NCBI RefSeq assembly: GCF_009371885.1 | Contig: NZ_QLZA01000005.1 | Coordinates: 62,001-126,000 of the forward strand | Reading direction: 5' to 3' | DNA: 64,000 nucleotides | From: Bifidobacterium tibiigranuli | Lineage (GTDB): Bacteria > Actinomycetota > Actinomycetes > Actinomycetales > Bifidobacteriaceae | Part shown: positions 1-10,081 of the stretch, piece by piece | Position numbering within the stretch: the stretch's first letter is position 1 | Layout of the letters: each line of letters starts with the position of its first letter | Position numbers and translations under genes: made by a program | The notes under the pieces: model-generated | What the model saw: the letters and a program-made list of their open reading frames with translations, nothing else | Database searches by the model: none | Told to the model about the DNA's origin: nothing

Positions 1-1
1 G

Positions 2-775
2 CAACTGTTCGGCGCGGTCGGCGACGATGCCAATGCCGACTTCCTGCTCGGCAAGCTTGGTGACGCCGGTGTCGATACGGCGAATGTGCTGCGTGTCGAA
101 GGCCCCAGCGGCACTACGGTGATCACCGTGGACGCTCACGGCGAGAACACCATCGTGTACTCGCCCGGGTCGAATGCGCAGGTCAGCGTGGAGTACATCG
201 AATCGATGTGCGAACGGCTGATTGCTTCTGGCGTGCTGGGCCTGTGCTTGGAAAGCCCCATTGAGACGGTGACTGCCGCCGCCAGAATCTGCCACGAGGC
301 CGGCGTGAAGGTACTGGTCAACAACTCGCCATTCATGGCTGTTTTGCCGCAGGAGTTGATTGCGCTCTGCGACATTCTGCTCGTCAATGAACACGAAATG
401 GCGCAGATGCTGGGCATCGCCGAACCGGACCACGACGATTGGAGCGCTTTCGATTGGCATGCGGCGCTGGAACAGCTGCGGGAGCTCGGATTCGAGCAGA
501 CGATTGTGACGCTTGGTGGTGACGGCTCGGTGGTCTTGGATGCGACCGCTGATGATGTGATTCCTATTGCGCCAGTTGCCGTCACTCCCGTGGACACCAC
601 CGGCTGCGGTGACGCCTTCATGGGCACCGTGCTCGCGGGTCTCGCCTCCGGCTTTGCGCTGTGCGAGGCGGCTCAGCTCGCCTCCTTCGTCTCCGCCTAC
701 GCGGCGACTGGACTTGGCGCGCAGGCCTCGTACGGCACCACCGCTCAGATCAAAGAGCGTTTCGCCAGGCGGTAG
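2..775 (+). CDS. PfkB-family carbohydrate kinase (ribokinase-like), 5' end outside the window
   Basis: The reading frame is open from the first bases of the window (GAVGDDANADFLL...), so the N-terminus lies upstream. The protein has the PfkB/ribokinase layout: the early G-x-G-D-D motif of the sugar-binding lid region, and near the C-terminus the signature VDTTGCGDAF, whose Asp is the catalytic base in this family (GAGD is more usual than GCGD). It would phosphorylate a sugar such as ribose in the cytosol. The exact substrate cannot be read from the fragment. It ends 93 bases before the next gene on the same strand. Confidence 0.88.
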   Translation, partial: QLFGAVGDDANADFLLGKLGDAGVDTANVLRVEGPSGTTVITVDAHGENTIVYSPGSNAQVSVEYIESMCERLIASGVLGLCLESPIETVTAAARICHEAGVKVLVNNSPFMAVLPQELIALCDILLVNEHEMAQMLGIAEPDHDDWSAFDWHAALEQLRELGFEQTIVTLGGDGSVVLDATADDVIPIAPVAVTPVDTTGCGDAFMGTVLAGLASGFALCEAAQLASFVSAYAATGLGAQASYGTTAQIKERFARR

Positions 776-868
776 CTTTTTTCGACTCCTTCGCATGGCA
801 CGGAGTCTAAAAGATTATTGCCGTGCCCTGGGAACCTGTGTAGGCATCTACAGCAGAAGGAAGGCGAT

Positions 869-1735
869 ATGGACAAAATGAACGAGTTCCAAGTCGAATT
901 GCCTGATGGCAGCATGATGCCTCGGCTCGGTATGGGCACGTGGTATCTGGGGGAGGGGCGACGGCCGCAGACTGAAGAGATTGAGGCGCTTCGCACGGGT
1001 CTGGATGCCGGAATGCGACTCATTGACACTGCGGAGATGTACGGCGAGGGCGAGGCTGAGCGACTGGTCGGCAAGACCATCGCAGGATACCGGCGCGAAG
1101 ATCTCTATTTGGTCTCCAAGGTGTATCCGCATAATGCGGGGCGCAGCCATCTGCGTGAGAGTCTGGAGGCGAGTCTGGACAGGCTCGGCACGGATTACCT
1201 TGATATGTATCTGCTGCACTGGCGCGGTTCCGTGCCGCTGGCCGAAACTGTGGCCTGCATGCAGGACGCCGTGGATGCAGGACTGATTCGTCGTTGGGGC
1301 GTTTCGAATTTCAACCTGGCTGATATGCGTGAGCTGCTGTCGCTCGATGGCGGCGCGAACTGTTGCGCGAATCAAGTGCTCTACCATCTGGGTTCGCGTG
1401 GCATCGAGGTGGATCTGATGCCGTGGCTTGCCGAACGACATATCCCGATTATGGCGTACTGCCCGCTCGCTCAGGCCGGGGGACTGCAGCGCGGTCTTAT
1501 CGACAGCGCGGCCGTACGCAACGTTGCGCAGTCGCACGGTTTCACGCCGATGCAGGTGCTGCTGGCGTTTGTGCTGCACCAACCGAACGCTATTGCGATT
1601 CCGCGCAGCGGCAGCCGGGAGCACACCTTGGAAAACGCGGCTGTGCTGCAAAACCCGTTCACTGACGAGGAGTTCGAGGAACTCAGCCGCGCATTCCCCG
1701 CGCCGAACCATCCGGTTCCGCTTGATATGGAATAG
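869..1735 (+). CDS. Aldo/keto reductase
   Basis: This 288-residue TIM-barrel NAD(P)H oxidoreductase belongs to the aldo/keto reductase superfamily. The N-terminal part carries the family pattern GLDAGMRLIDTAEMYGEGEAE (Asp and Tyr of the catalytic tetrad), then LVSKVYP (Lys) and LLHWRG (His), and later the cofactor-binding IPRSGSREH near the end. The ATG at 869 is chosen because an AGAAGGAAGG ribosome-binding site lies just upstream; an in-frame ATG at 818 has none. A second, distantly related aldo/keto reductase is encoded at 29003-29839. Substrate unknown. Confidence 0.9.
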   Translation: MDKMNEFQVELPDGSMMPRLGMGTWYLGEGRRPQTEEIEALRTGLDAGMRLIDTAEMYGEGEAERLVGKTIAGYRREDLYLVSKVYPHNAGRSHLRESLEASLDRLGTDYLDMYLLHWRGSVPLAETVACMQDAVDAGLIRRWGVSNFNLADMRELLSLDGGANCCANQVLYHLGSRGIEVDLMPWLAERHIPIMAYCPLAQAGGLQRGLIDSAAVRNVAQSHGFTPMQVLLAFVLHQPNAIAIPRSGSREHTLENAAVLQNPFTDEEFEELSRAFPAPNHPVPLDME

Positions 1736-1929
1736 CGTGATCATGTGTGATTGCAGCGGCTGGCGAACAGGAGCGGCGGGCTGCTCTCAGATCAGTGCTA
1801 TTATGTCGACATGTATGGCGTTGATCCGTTATCAGCGGGGAGTCTTCGGAAGAACGATTGCGGTCGTTCGGTCTGCCTTGATTGCGACTCATCGGGCTGG
1901 CTGTACGACAGCGATTCAGTAGAACCGAC

Positions 1930-2137
1930 GGGTTCGGCCCGACATAGCCGGATCGAGCGGCCGCGCACGGGCCTCGCGAATATAGCGAGACGGACATGCG
2001 GCAAGCGAGGTGGTACCGCGGTGGCGGCTGCCGACAGGTTGGATGTGCACGTTGAACAACGTGCGTTTCAGCGGTTTCGGCATCCTCTGTCGTCCTCGGG
2101 TTGTGTATGACGGACCTGCCAAACGAGGAGAACTGCG
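1930..2137 (+). promoter_or_regulatory. T-box riboswitch leader of ileS (translation-controlling type)
   Basis: The leader has the conserved T-box core AGGTGGTACCGCG at about 2008-2020, and a GATC stretch at 1951-1954 holding an ATC (Ile) triplet as candidate specifier codon. A compact CTCGC...GCGAG hairpin lies between them. Downstream, TCCTCG (2093-2098) can pair with CGAGGA (2124-2129), which covers the ileS ribosome-binding site. No T-run terminator is seen. This matches the actinobacterial T-boxes in which uncharged tRNA-Ile frees the ribosome-binding site. The 5' boundary and specifier are inferred, not folded computationally. Confidence 0.8.
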
Positions 2138-5100
2138 GTGAGTGAAACCACCAATTCCAATGCCGAATCCCAGCATGTGTATCCCAAGGCCGCTGTGGGC
2201 GAGCAGAGCGCGCATGTCGCGCCGAACCCAAGCTTCCCGGATCTCGAAGTGTCGGTGCTCGACTACTGGGACAAGGACGATACCTTCAACAAGTCCGTCG
2301 AACGCAACCCTTCCGGCGACCATAGCCAGAACGAGTTCGTCTTCTTCGACGGCCCGCCTTTCGCCAACGGCCTGCCGCATTACGGCCACCTGCTCACCGG
2401 GTATGCCAAGGATGTGATTCCGCGCTACCAGACCATGAAGGGCCGTCGCGTCAACCGCGTCTTCGGCTGGGACACGCACGGCCTGCCTGCGGAGCTTGAG
2501 GCGCAGAAGGAACTGGGCATCGAATCGGTCGACCAGATCGAGCGGATGGGCATCGAGAAGTTCAATGACGCCTGCCGCGCGTCGGTGCTCAAGTACACCG
2601 GCGAATGGCAGGATTATGTGCATCGTCAGGCGCGCTGGGTCGATTTCGAGCACGGCTACAAGACACTCGACATCCCGTACATGGAATCGGTGATGTGGGC
2701 TTTCAAGCAGCTCTACGAGAAGGGCTTGGCGTATCAGGGTTATCGCGTGCTGCCCTACTGCCCCAAGGATCAGACGCCGCTGTCCGCGCACGAGCTGCGC
2801 ATGGACGCCGACGTGTATCAGGATCGCCAGGACACCACCGTTTCGGTCGCCGTCAAGCTGCGCGACGAAGAGGACGCCTACGCGGTCTTCTGGACGACCA
2901 CGCCGTGGACCGTGCCGACCAACTTCGCCATCGTTGTGGGCGCTGACATCGATTATGTCGAGGTCAAGCCCGCGACCGGCAAGTTCGCGGGCAAGAAGTT
3001 CTATCTCGGCAAGCCGCTGCTCGCCTCCTACGCCAAGGAACTGGGGGAGGACTACGAAGTCGTGCGCGAGCTCAAGGGGTCCGACATGGTCGGCTGGCGC
3101 TACTGGCCGGTTTTCCCGTATTTCGCGGGCGACAAGGCTACGTCCGAGGGCGGCACTCCCGGCCCGAACGCCTATCAGATCCTGCTGGCGGATTACGTCG
3201 ATACCGTCGAGGGCACCGGCCTGGTGCATCAGGCGCCTTACGGCGAGGACGATATGAACACGCTGACCAAGTACGGCATCGTGTCGACCGACGTGCTCGA
3301 TGGAGGCTGCAAATTCACCAGCGCCTGCCCGGATTACGAGGGGCTGTACGTGTTCGACGCCAACCTGCCGATCCTGCGTAATCTGCGCGCCGGCGACGGC
3401 CCGCTCGCGCAGATCCCGGCCGAGCATCGCGCATTGCTCTTCCAGGAGAAGAGCTACGTGCACTCCTACCCGCACTGCTGGCGTTGCGGCACGCCGCTGA
3501 TCTACAAGCCGGTCTCCTCATGGTTCGTTTCGGTCACCAAGTTCAAGGACCGGCTGCTGGCGCACAATCAGGAGATCAACTGGATCCCTGAGAACGTCAA
3601 GGAAGGCCAGTTCGGCAAATGGCTGGCGAACGCGCGCGACTGGTCGATCAGCCGCAATCGCTTCTGGGGTTCGCCCATTCCGGTGTGGGTCTCCGATGAT
3701 CCGAAGTACCCGCGCGTCGACGTGTACGGTTCTTTGGACGAGCTCAAGCGCGATTTCGGCGATTACCCGCGTGGCCGCGACGGCGAGATCAACATGCACC
3801 GGCCCTTCATCGACGAGCTGGCGCGCGTCAACCCCGATGATCCTACGGGCAAGTCGCATATGCACCGCATCAGCGATGTGCTGGATTGCTGGTTCGAGTC
3901 CGGCTCGATGTCCTTCGCGCAGTTCCATTATCCCTTCGAGAACAAGGAATACTTCGAGCAGCACTTCCCGGCCGATTACATCGTGGAATACATCGGCCAG
4001 ACGCGCGGCTGGTTCTACCTGCTGCATGTGATGGCGACGGGCCTGTTCGATAGCTCGGCGTTCGAGAACGTGATCTGCCACGGCATCGTGCTCGGCAGCG
4101 ACGGCCAGAAGATGAGCAAGCATCTGCACAACTACCCGGACGTGAACGGCGTGTTCAACGACTATGGCTCCGACGCGATGCGCTGGTTCCTCATGAGCTC
4201 GCCGATCCTGCGCGGCGGCAACCTCATCGTCACCGCCGATGGCATCCGCAACACGGTGCGCCAGGCCATGCTGCCGATCTGGAGCTCGTACTACTTCTTC
4301 ACCCTGTACGCGAACGCCGCCAATCATGGGGCGGGCTTCGATGCACGGCTGCTGCGCTCTGACGAAGTGGCCGGGCTGCCGGCGATGGACCGCTATCTGC
4401 TCGCCCGCACGCGCATGCTGGTCGAGCGTGCGCAGCAGGCGCTGGACGATTTCGCCATCTCCGATGCCTATGCTGCGGCGTCCGATTTCATTGATGTGCT
4501 GACGAACTGGTACATCCGCAACACGCGCGACCGCTTCTGGAACGAAGATGCGGACGCGTTCAACACGCTTTACACCGTGCTGGAAACCTTCATGCGCGTG
4601 CTTGCGCCGCTCGCCCCGATGGAAGCCGAAGCCGTGTGGCGCGGGCTGACCGGCGGCGAGTCGGTGCATCTGGCGGACTGGCCGTTCATCAATGACGCGC
4701 AGTCCGGCGAGGACACTGAGCTGGGGCAGGTTCTGGTTGCCGACCCGCAGCTGGTCGCCGCGATGGAGAAGGTCCGCGAGATCGTCTCCGCCACGCTTTC
4801 CGTGCGCAAGGCGGAGCGGATTCGCGTGCGCCAGCCGCTGGGGCGGCTTACGGTTCTGGTCGACGACCCGAACGGCGCCGCTGGCTACGCGGATGTGCTC
4901 AAGTCCGAGCTCAACGTCAAGGATATCGAGTTCTCCACCATTGAGGATGCGCCCAAGCACGGCCTCAAGGTCATCAACGATCTGAAGGTCAACGCCCGCG
5001 CGGCCGGCCCAAGGCTCGGCAAGCAGGTGCAGTTCGCCATCAAGGCCTCCAAGTCCGGCGCATGGCATGTGGACTCGGCTACGGGCGCGCCAGTCGTGCA

Positions 5101-5491
5101 GACCCCGTCCGGTGATTTGGCGCTGGTCGAGGGGGAGTACGAACTCATCAACCAGGTCGAGGAAAGCGATGCCGCGGCTGGCGCCGCAGCCGGCGCCGTA
5201 TCATCCGTGTTGCCGACCGGCGGCTTCGTGATCCTCGACACCGCGCTGAACGCCGACCTGCTCGCCGAAGGCTACGCCCGCGACGCCATCCGCACCGTCC
5301 AGGACGCCCGCAAGGACGCCGGCCTGGATATCGCCGACCGCATTGCTCTGCGCCTGACTGTGCCAGCTGCCGACGCCCCTAAGGTCGAACAGTTCCGCAA
5401 GTTGATCGCCGCCGAGACGCTGGCCACGAGTTTGGATATGGTAGCGGATGATGGGGTGGAGGAGCTGGGTGTGGCGGTAGAGAAGGCGTGA
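2138..5491 (+). CDS. ileS: Isoleucyl-tRNA synthetase
   Basis: This class I aminoacyl-tRNA synthetase of 1117 residues charges tRNA-Ile and has a CP1 editing domain. The HIGH-type motif is HYGH at residues 81-84 and the KMSKS-type loop is KMSKH at about 658-662. The CWRCGTPLIY segment in the middle and the long anticodon-binding C-terminus are those of the eukaryote-like IleRS found in actinobacteria. The start is GTG at 2138, after a GAGGAG ribosome-binding site that the upstream T-box leader can sequester. The gene stands alone; the next chromosomal block starts after an accessory region. Confidence 0.97.
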   Translation: MSETTNSNAESQHVYPKAAVGEQSAHVAPNPSFPDLEVSVLDYWDKDDTFNKSVERNPSGDHSQNEFVFFDGPPFANGLPHYGHLLTGYAKDVIPRYQTMKGRRVNRVFGWDTHGLPAELEAQKELGIESVDQIERMGIEKFNDACRASVLKYTGEWQDYVHRQARWVDFEHGYKTLDIPYMESVMWAFKQLYEKGLAYQGYRVLPYCPKDQTPLSAHELRMDADVYQDRQDTTVSVAVKLRDEEDAYAVFWTTTPWTVPTNFAIVVGADIDYVEVKPATGKFAGKKFYLGKPLLASYAKELGEDYEVVRELKGSDMVGWRYWPVFPYFAGDKATSEGGTPGPNAYQILLADYVDTVEGTGLVHQAPYGEDDMNTLTKYGIVSTDVLDGGCKFTSACPDYEGLYVFDANLPILRNLRAGDGPLAQIPAEHRALLFQEKSYVHSYPHCWRCGTPLIYKPVSSWFVSVTKFKDRLLAHNQEINWIPENVKEGQFGKWLANARDWSISRNRFWGSPIPVWVSDDPKYPRVDVYGSLDELKRDFGDYPRGRDGEINMHRPFIDELARVNPDDPTGKSHMHRISDVLDCWFESGSMSFAQFHYPFENKEYFEQHFPADYIVEYIGQTRGWFYLLHVMATGLFDSSAFENVICHGIVLGSDGQKMSKHLHNYPDVNGVFNDYGSDAMRWFLMSSPILRGGNLIVTADGIRNTVRQAMLPIWSSYYFFTLYANAANHGAGFDARLLRSDEVAGLPAMDRYLLARTRMLVERAQQALDDFAISDAYAAASDFIDVLTNWYIRNTRDRFWNEDADAFNTLYTVLETFMRVLAPLAPMEAEAVWRGLTGGESVHLADWPFINDAQSGEDTELGQVLVADPQLVAAMEKVREIVSATLSVRKAERIRVRQPLGRLTVLVDDPNGAAGYADVLKSELNVKDIEFSTIEDAPKHGLKVINDLKVNARAAGPRLGKQVQFAIKASKSGAWHVDSATGAPVVQTPSGDLALVEGEYELINQVEESDAAAGAAAGAVSSVLPTGGFVILDTALNADLLAEGYARDAIRTVQDARKDAGLDIADRIALRLTVPAADAPKVEQFRKLIAAETLATSLDMVADDGVEELGVAVEKA

Positions 5492-5826
5492 GACCTTAAC
5501 AGTCTGCGCATCTTAGCATGATGTAATTGGTAAGGATTGTGGAGTGTATTTGTGGTGACGCTCTACAATCCATAGGTTACTAACTAATGCTGTAGCAGGT
5601 CCTCAGCAGTAAACTCAAATACAATCGAGAACTTCGTTATATCGAAACGAAAAGATCCGTAAACCTCAAGGTCCACACATGTTCTACAACAACATTTATT
5701 ATGACAGCCAAGGGAGGATCCAACAGGCGTGCGATTGCGATAACACGACTCCGATAGCTGATTATCAAGTACTTCAACAAGGGCGAAACGTCAATTAGTT
5801 ACAGGCGAAATCCAGTTTTCCTATGA
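5492..5826. other. Gene-free stretch between ileS and the accessory region
   Basis: No convincing coding frame or structured RNA was recognised here. The stretch is visibly more AT-rich than ileS, which marks the left edge of the accessory region. Confidence 0.5.
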
Positions 5827-5985
5827 AAATTTCTGATGTGGATTGCCTGCCTTACACGTACCAATGCGAATAGAACGCTGAACTTGCTCGCTGACCGGGA
5901 CGTGTTGGTCGAGACTACCGGCGGGCGCAGGAACCGGGTATGGGAGCATAAGGGAATTCTGTCCGTGTTAGCTGATTACGCGTAA
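5827..5985 (+). pseudogene. Remnant of a Fic-family protein C-terminal winged-helix domain
   Basis: A 52-codon open stretch with no start ends at TAA 5983-5985. It encodes LTRTNANRTLNLLADRD followed by VLVETTGGRRNRVWEHKGIL and a short tail. This pattern is typical of the C-terminal winged helix-turn-helix of Fic/DUF4172-type proteins, where a small helical region is followed by a basic wing and a WxH...L terminus. A stop lies immediately upstream (5824-5826), so the catalytic Fic domain is gone. It ends 14 bases before cas3. The family assignment rests on motif memory only. Confidence 0.55.
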
Positions 5986-5999
5986 AAGAACCGTAGGCA

Positions 6000-7861
6000 A
6001 TGAACATGATGCAGGCGTATCCTATTGGGGAGCCCACGGGGCTGTCCAAGCAAGCCCTGTCGATTTGGGCCAAGACGGCGGGCTATAGGCGTGAAGATGC
6101 CGACGATGACAGTTATCTGCTGCTCTGGCAGCATATGGAGGACACCGGTGCGGTGTCATCCTGGGTATGGAATGAGTTCCTTCCTGAGGATGTCAAGTCG
6201 TTGCTGGCGGAAGATATCGGCGACGAGGTTGCTGCTGAATACCTGTACTGTTTCATAGCCATGGTTCATGATGTCGGCAAGGTGTCACCGGCTTTTGCTG
6301 TGCAGGACGACGATGGTGCCGACCGCATCCGGCAGACGGGGCTACGGCTCAGCAGAGATGTCGCCCATGACCCGAAGCGCTCAGGTTATCGGCATGAACT
6401 CGTTGGATTCACGACAATTCTCGCTTGGTTCAAGACCCAAGATTTTCCCGCGGATCGCGGATCCTTTGCCTATGGGCTGGCAAGCGTCGTCATGGGGCAT
6501 CATGGATCCTCGGCTAACGACAAAACGCAAACCTTGCTTGAATCCGCTTTTGCGGACATGTTTCTCGGTGACAAGCACTGGTCTGATATTCGTATGGAAT
6601 TGCTGGACTGGGGCGCTGAGACCACCGGATTCTCGCAATGCGTGGACACGCTGCAATCCAGGCCGCTTCGCCGCAGGACGCAGATTCTGCTGACGGCATT
6701 GGTGATCATCGCTGATTGGATCGCAAGCGACAAGTACCTGTTTCCTCTCAACGACGATTCAGGGATTGCTATAGCGCGGTTCGACGCCGCAGCTCGCGCT
6801 CGCAAAGCGTGGCGACGCCTTGATCTGCCCCGCCCGTGGAAAGTCAATGATGCCGGGCAAACGCCCGATGAACTTTTCGCCCGGCAGTTCGCCATACCCG
6901 GCGCACAGCTCAGACCGGTGCAGCGTGCTGCGGTCGATGCCGCACAGCGCATGGAAAAGCCCGGTCTGCTGATTGTCGAAGCCAATATGGGCGAAGGCAA
7001 AACCGAAGCAGCATTGCTGGCCGCTGAAATATTGGCTGGGAAGTTCCATTGCGGCGGCATATATTACGCATTGCCCAGTCAGGCGACCGCCAACGCGATG
7101 TTCACGCGCATTCTCGACTGGATTGGTCATTTGCCGGCCGATGAGCGCAATCCGCTGGCTTCGCTGTTCCTTGCGCATGGCAAACGTGAACTCAACGAAG
7201 AGTATGAACAGCTACGAAATCAATGGTTCGCTAACGACCAGATGCCTGACTTGCGCTTCGAGGGTGAGATATGCAATGCAGACCACGATGACCCGTACAA
7301 CAGGCATATGACCGAAGCGGTTGTAGCCTCGTGGCTCACCGGGCGCAAACGCGGCAACCTCTCCGATTTCGTAGTGGGTACAGTCGATCAGGTGCTCATG
7401 GCAGGGCTCAAAAGCCGCCATGTCGTGCTGCGCCATCTGGCGCTTGCCGGCAAAGTCGTGATTTTGGATGAGATCCACTCCAATACAGCCTATATGAATG
7501 TGTATATGGAGACCGTGCTTTCATGGTTAGGTACATATCATGTTGCGGTCATCATGCTCAGCGCGACCCTGCCGCAGGAGCGCCGCCGTGCATTTCTTGC
7601 GGCGTATCAGAGGGGATTCGCTGCTCCGGCTCAGGTTGAATCGTTCAAGCAGCGTGCTCCGATAGAATCGACTGGCATTTCCATCTTTGCTGCGCATGCG
7701 CGATCGTACGGTGCTCGAAAAGGCGGTTCCGCAGTGCAGAGGCCACGAAGCGATGGCAGCTCCCAGCACGATACCGTCAGTCAGCAAAGCGCTGACACTT
7801 CTGCGAGCCAAGCTTTGGATATGCGGTATCCTCTGATCTCAGTAGTCAGCGGGGATGATCC
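6000..7861 (+). pseudogene. cas3: Truncated type I-E CRISPR helicase-nuclease Cas3
   Basis: Cas3 is the HD nuclease and superfamily 2 helicase that degrades DNA marked by Cascade. This copy has the HD domain (HD at residues 90-91 with VGK after it, H132, HH at 167-168) and the first RecA domain: Walker A MGEGKT (about 330-335), DEIH (490-493) and SAT (521-523). Family members are about 900 residues. Here recognisable Cas3 ends near residue 617 in YPLISVVSG, where the DNA becomes a partial CRISPR repeat at 7849-7861. The open frame then runs on through repeat 1 to a stop in repeat 2 (about 7979). The second RecA domain with motifs IV-VI and the C-terminal domain are missing, so it should be inactive as a helicase. 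The start is ATG 6000, or 6006; there is only a weak ribosome-binding site. The expected downstream genes (cse1, cse2, cas7, cas5, cas6e, cas1, cas2) are absent. Confidence 0.9.
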
Positions 7862-8105
7862 GGCAAGCTCGCCAGAATACTCATGGACGATCGCGTTTTC
7901 CCCGCAGGCGCGGGGGGATCCGGGCCGTCTATACATAAAGGAGTATACGGTATGGTTTTCCCCGCAGGCGCGGGGGTGATCCAGGACGCCGCCTGTCCTC
8001 CTGCGGCCGCCACGCCGTTTTCCCCGCAGGCGCGGGGGTGATCCGCACAGTCTCGAGCGAAGAAGAGACGCCGGAAAGTTTTCCCCGCAGGCGCGGGGGT
8101 GATCC
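7849..8105 (+). CRISPR. Type I-E CRISPR array, left segment (partial repeat plus repeats 1-4)
   Basis: The consensus repeat is 28 nt, GTTTTCCCCGC-AGGC-GCGGGGGTGATCC, usually followed by a G that probably comes from the PAM, as in other type I-E systems. Units: partial repeat 7849-7861 (13 nt, one mismatch), spacer 7862-7894 (33); repeat 1 7895-7921 (27 nt, one base short), spacer 7922-7954 (33); repeat 2 7955-7982, spacer 7983-8016 (34); repeat 3 8017-8044, spacer 8045-8077 (33); repeat 4 8078-8105. After repeat 4 the next 33 nt (8106-8138) should be a spacer, but the DNA continues into conjugative-element sequence with no closing repeat. The orientation is judged + by similarity to E. coli and S. 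thermophilus type I-E repeats. No leader is present: truncated cas3 abuts the array directly. Confidence 0.95.
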
Positions 8106-10040
8106 GCCGACCAGCACTCCCAGCCCCTCGGCGGAGAGCGGGTTGCCAATCTTCCACACGTTCTCGCATATGTACTTGAGCACGTACAGCGACATGGGAG
8201 GAAGAAGCAGGGAGGCGATGGACATGGTCATGACGGTGCCGCTGGTGTTGCCGTTCTGATCCACGATGTTCAGGGCCGCCATGAAGGCGTTGGTCATGGT
8301 GGTGATGAGGGTCGCGACGATGGAGATGACGGTGATGCCCGCGCATGAGGCGACCATCTGCTTGACCACGTTTTGACGGCCTTGCCGCCCTTGTCCGGCA
8401 TGACCGCGTAGATCAGGAAACCGAAGTAGAGCCCGATGCCCGCGAGCAGGTAGGACATGACCGCCGCGAGCATGCGCAGCAGTCCCAGTCCAAGGTCCCA
8501 GATGACGAAGTTCACCAGGCCCGAGAGCGCGAAGACGACGGCGCCGCCGATGTCGGTAAGGCCCGAGACGCCGTGCTGCGCATTGATGGTGTTGATGGCC
8601 GCGTTGTTCTGCAGCGAGTTGCCGTTGTTCGAGTCGGAGCTTGCCGCGGCGGTCTGCCAATCAATATCTTCGGTTTTCCAGCCGGCTCCCGAGTCACTCT
8701 TGATGTCGAACTTGTTGACGATGGCGCGCAGCGAGTCGCCGCCCGCATCGCTGCTGCCGCTGGGGCTATCCCAGCTCCACTTCTGGCCCCTGATCTTCGA
8801 GTGGGCATTGGGCCCGGGCTGGAGGATGTCGTAGTTCCAATTTTGCCCGGAGACCCGCCCGTTGACGGCTGCAGAGCACTGGTCGGAGAGGGGGAGCGAT
8901 ACCTCCTCCACGTCGGGCAGACCGGAGTCGGCGCTGAGGTCGACGCCCGTGGAGTCGGTGACGGTCTTCGACAGTCCGCGATGCCCGCCTGTGAAGCTGG
9001 ATGAAGCCGAAGCCCGGGCGCGCGTAGAACGTCTTCTTGTCGGACTTGAGCCCGCACACGTCGAACATGGTCACGGCGCGGTCGAGCATCTGGTTCGAGG
9101 TCGGGTTCTTCTCGCTGGATACGAGCATGTTGGGCCATCACGCGGCGGCGCGTCCGTTGATGACGGCGCCGCTTCCCGCCGCGGCCTGGGCTATCATCCC
9201 CTGGTCGAAGCCGGAGACGCCGCCGCGGGCCTCGAGCGCGCGGCAGAACACCTGCATGCCGTTGTCTCCCGGGCCGTACTGGGCGCGCGCCCAGACGCGC
9301 AGGCCGGTCTCCTCCCACATGCGGTTGAGGGCGATCAGCGTGGGATCGTTGCCCGTCTTGTCCTCGTTCGACTTCGAGTTGTCCTCGAGCTGCGCGGTGT
9401 ACCGGCGACAGGACAGATAGTCGATGCTCCCCGCCTTCGAGGAGAGGAAGTTCGTGGTGTCGTGCGTCAGGCTCGTGTCGAGCATGCCCGAGAGCTGGCC
9501 TAGCGGCATGTTGATCACGTTGTTGACCTGCCCCACCGTCCATGCGGGCGTCATCGGCGTGTTCACGGTGGCTCCGGGGCTGGCGCTGGCCGCGCCCATG
9601 CCAAGGAACAGGCCAAGACCCAGCCCCATGGCTCCTACCTTCTTCATCAGCACGCGGGTGCCCTGCCCACGGAAGACTGCCCACATGCCGCCCAGCGCCG
9701 CGAGCATGATGATGATGAACGGGATCATGAAATCCGCGACGGTGAGGGCCGTGTACATCCTGCCCGCAAACGTGTTGACCATGGGCCCGAAGGAGCTGTC
9801 CAGCCCCCTCGCCCCGGCCTTGGACATGCCCACCATCCACGCCGCCGCGCCCCACAGCTCGTTGCCCAGCGACAGGAAGATGCCCTCGACGTTAAGGGGG
9901 ATGCTGGTGAACAGGCTGGTGATCTGCTCGATCAGCCCGTCCGAGCGGTTGGACAGCCCGCCCGCCAGATCGGCCCAGCGCAGCACCGGCAGGTTCGGTC
10001 CCATCTTCTGCAATCCGCCCATGGCGACAATCAGCGACAT
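8106..10040 (-). pseudogene. Integral membrane protein of a type IV secretion/conjugation apparatus (VirB6/TrbL/TcpH-like), broken and truncated
   Basis: The gene starts at ATG 10040 with an excellent GGAGGAG ribosome-binding site. The N-terminal half has several hydrophobic segments (for example FMIPFIIIMLAALGGMWAVF and GLGLGLFLGMG). The C-terminal part has more (VVFALSGLVNFVIWDLGLGLL, then the ITVISIVATLITTMTNAFMAAL region). Three lesions interrupt it: an in-frame TGA at 9138-9140, a frameshift at about 9000-9020, and a frameshift at about 8370 where an A-run is one base short. The C-terminus is cut by CRISPR repeat 4. The broad role, a polytopic membrane component of the mating channel, is inferred from topology and neighbours. 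The precise family is uncertain. Confidence 0.65.
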
Positions 10041-10081
10041 CGTAAAGCTCCTCCGCGTCCAAATGGCAATCTGCGATGGCG

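Noticed and set aside
1916..3475. A 519-codon frame antisense to ileS
   Set aside because: It is a shadow of the high-GC ileS codon pattern, with no ribosome-binding site and no recognisable domain.
7922..7954. Spacer 1 as a functional palindrome (CCGTCTATAC...GTATACGG)
   Set aside because: The symmetry is imperfect (a 2-base offset) and the sequence is fully explained as a spacer of normal length.
7846..8346. Open frames on the - strand running through the CRISPR repeats (translations with PAPAGKT or PPRLRGK repeats)
   Set aside because: They are translations of the repeat units themselves and have no start signals or family similarity.
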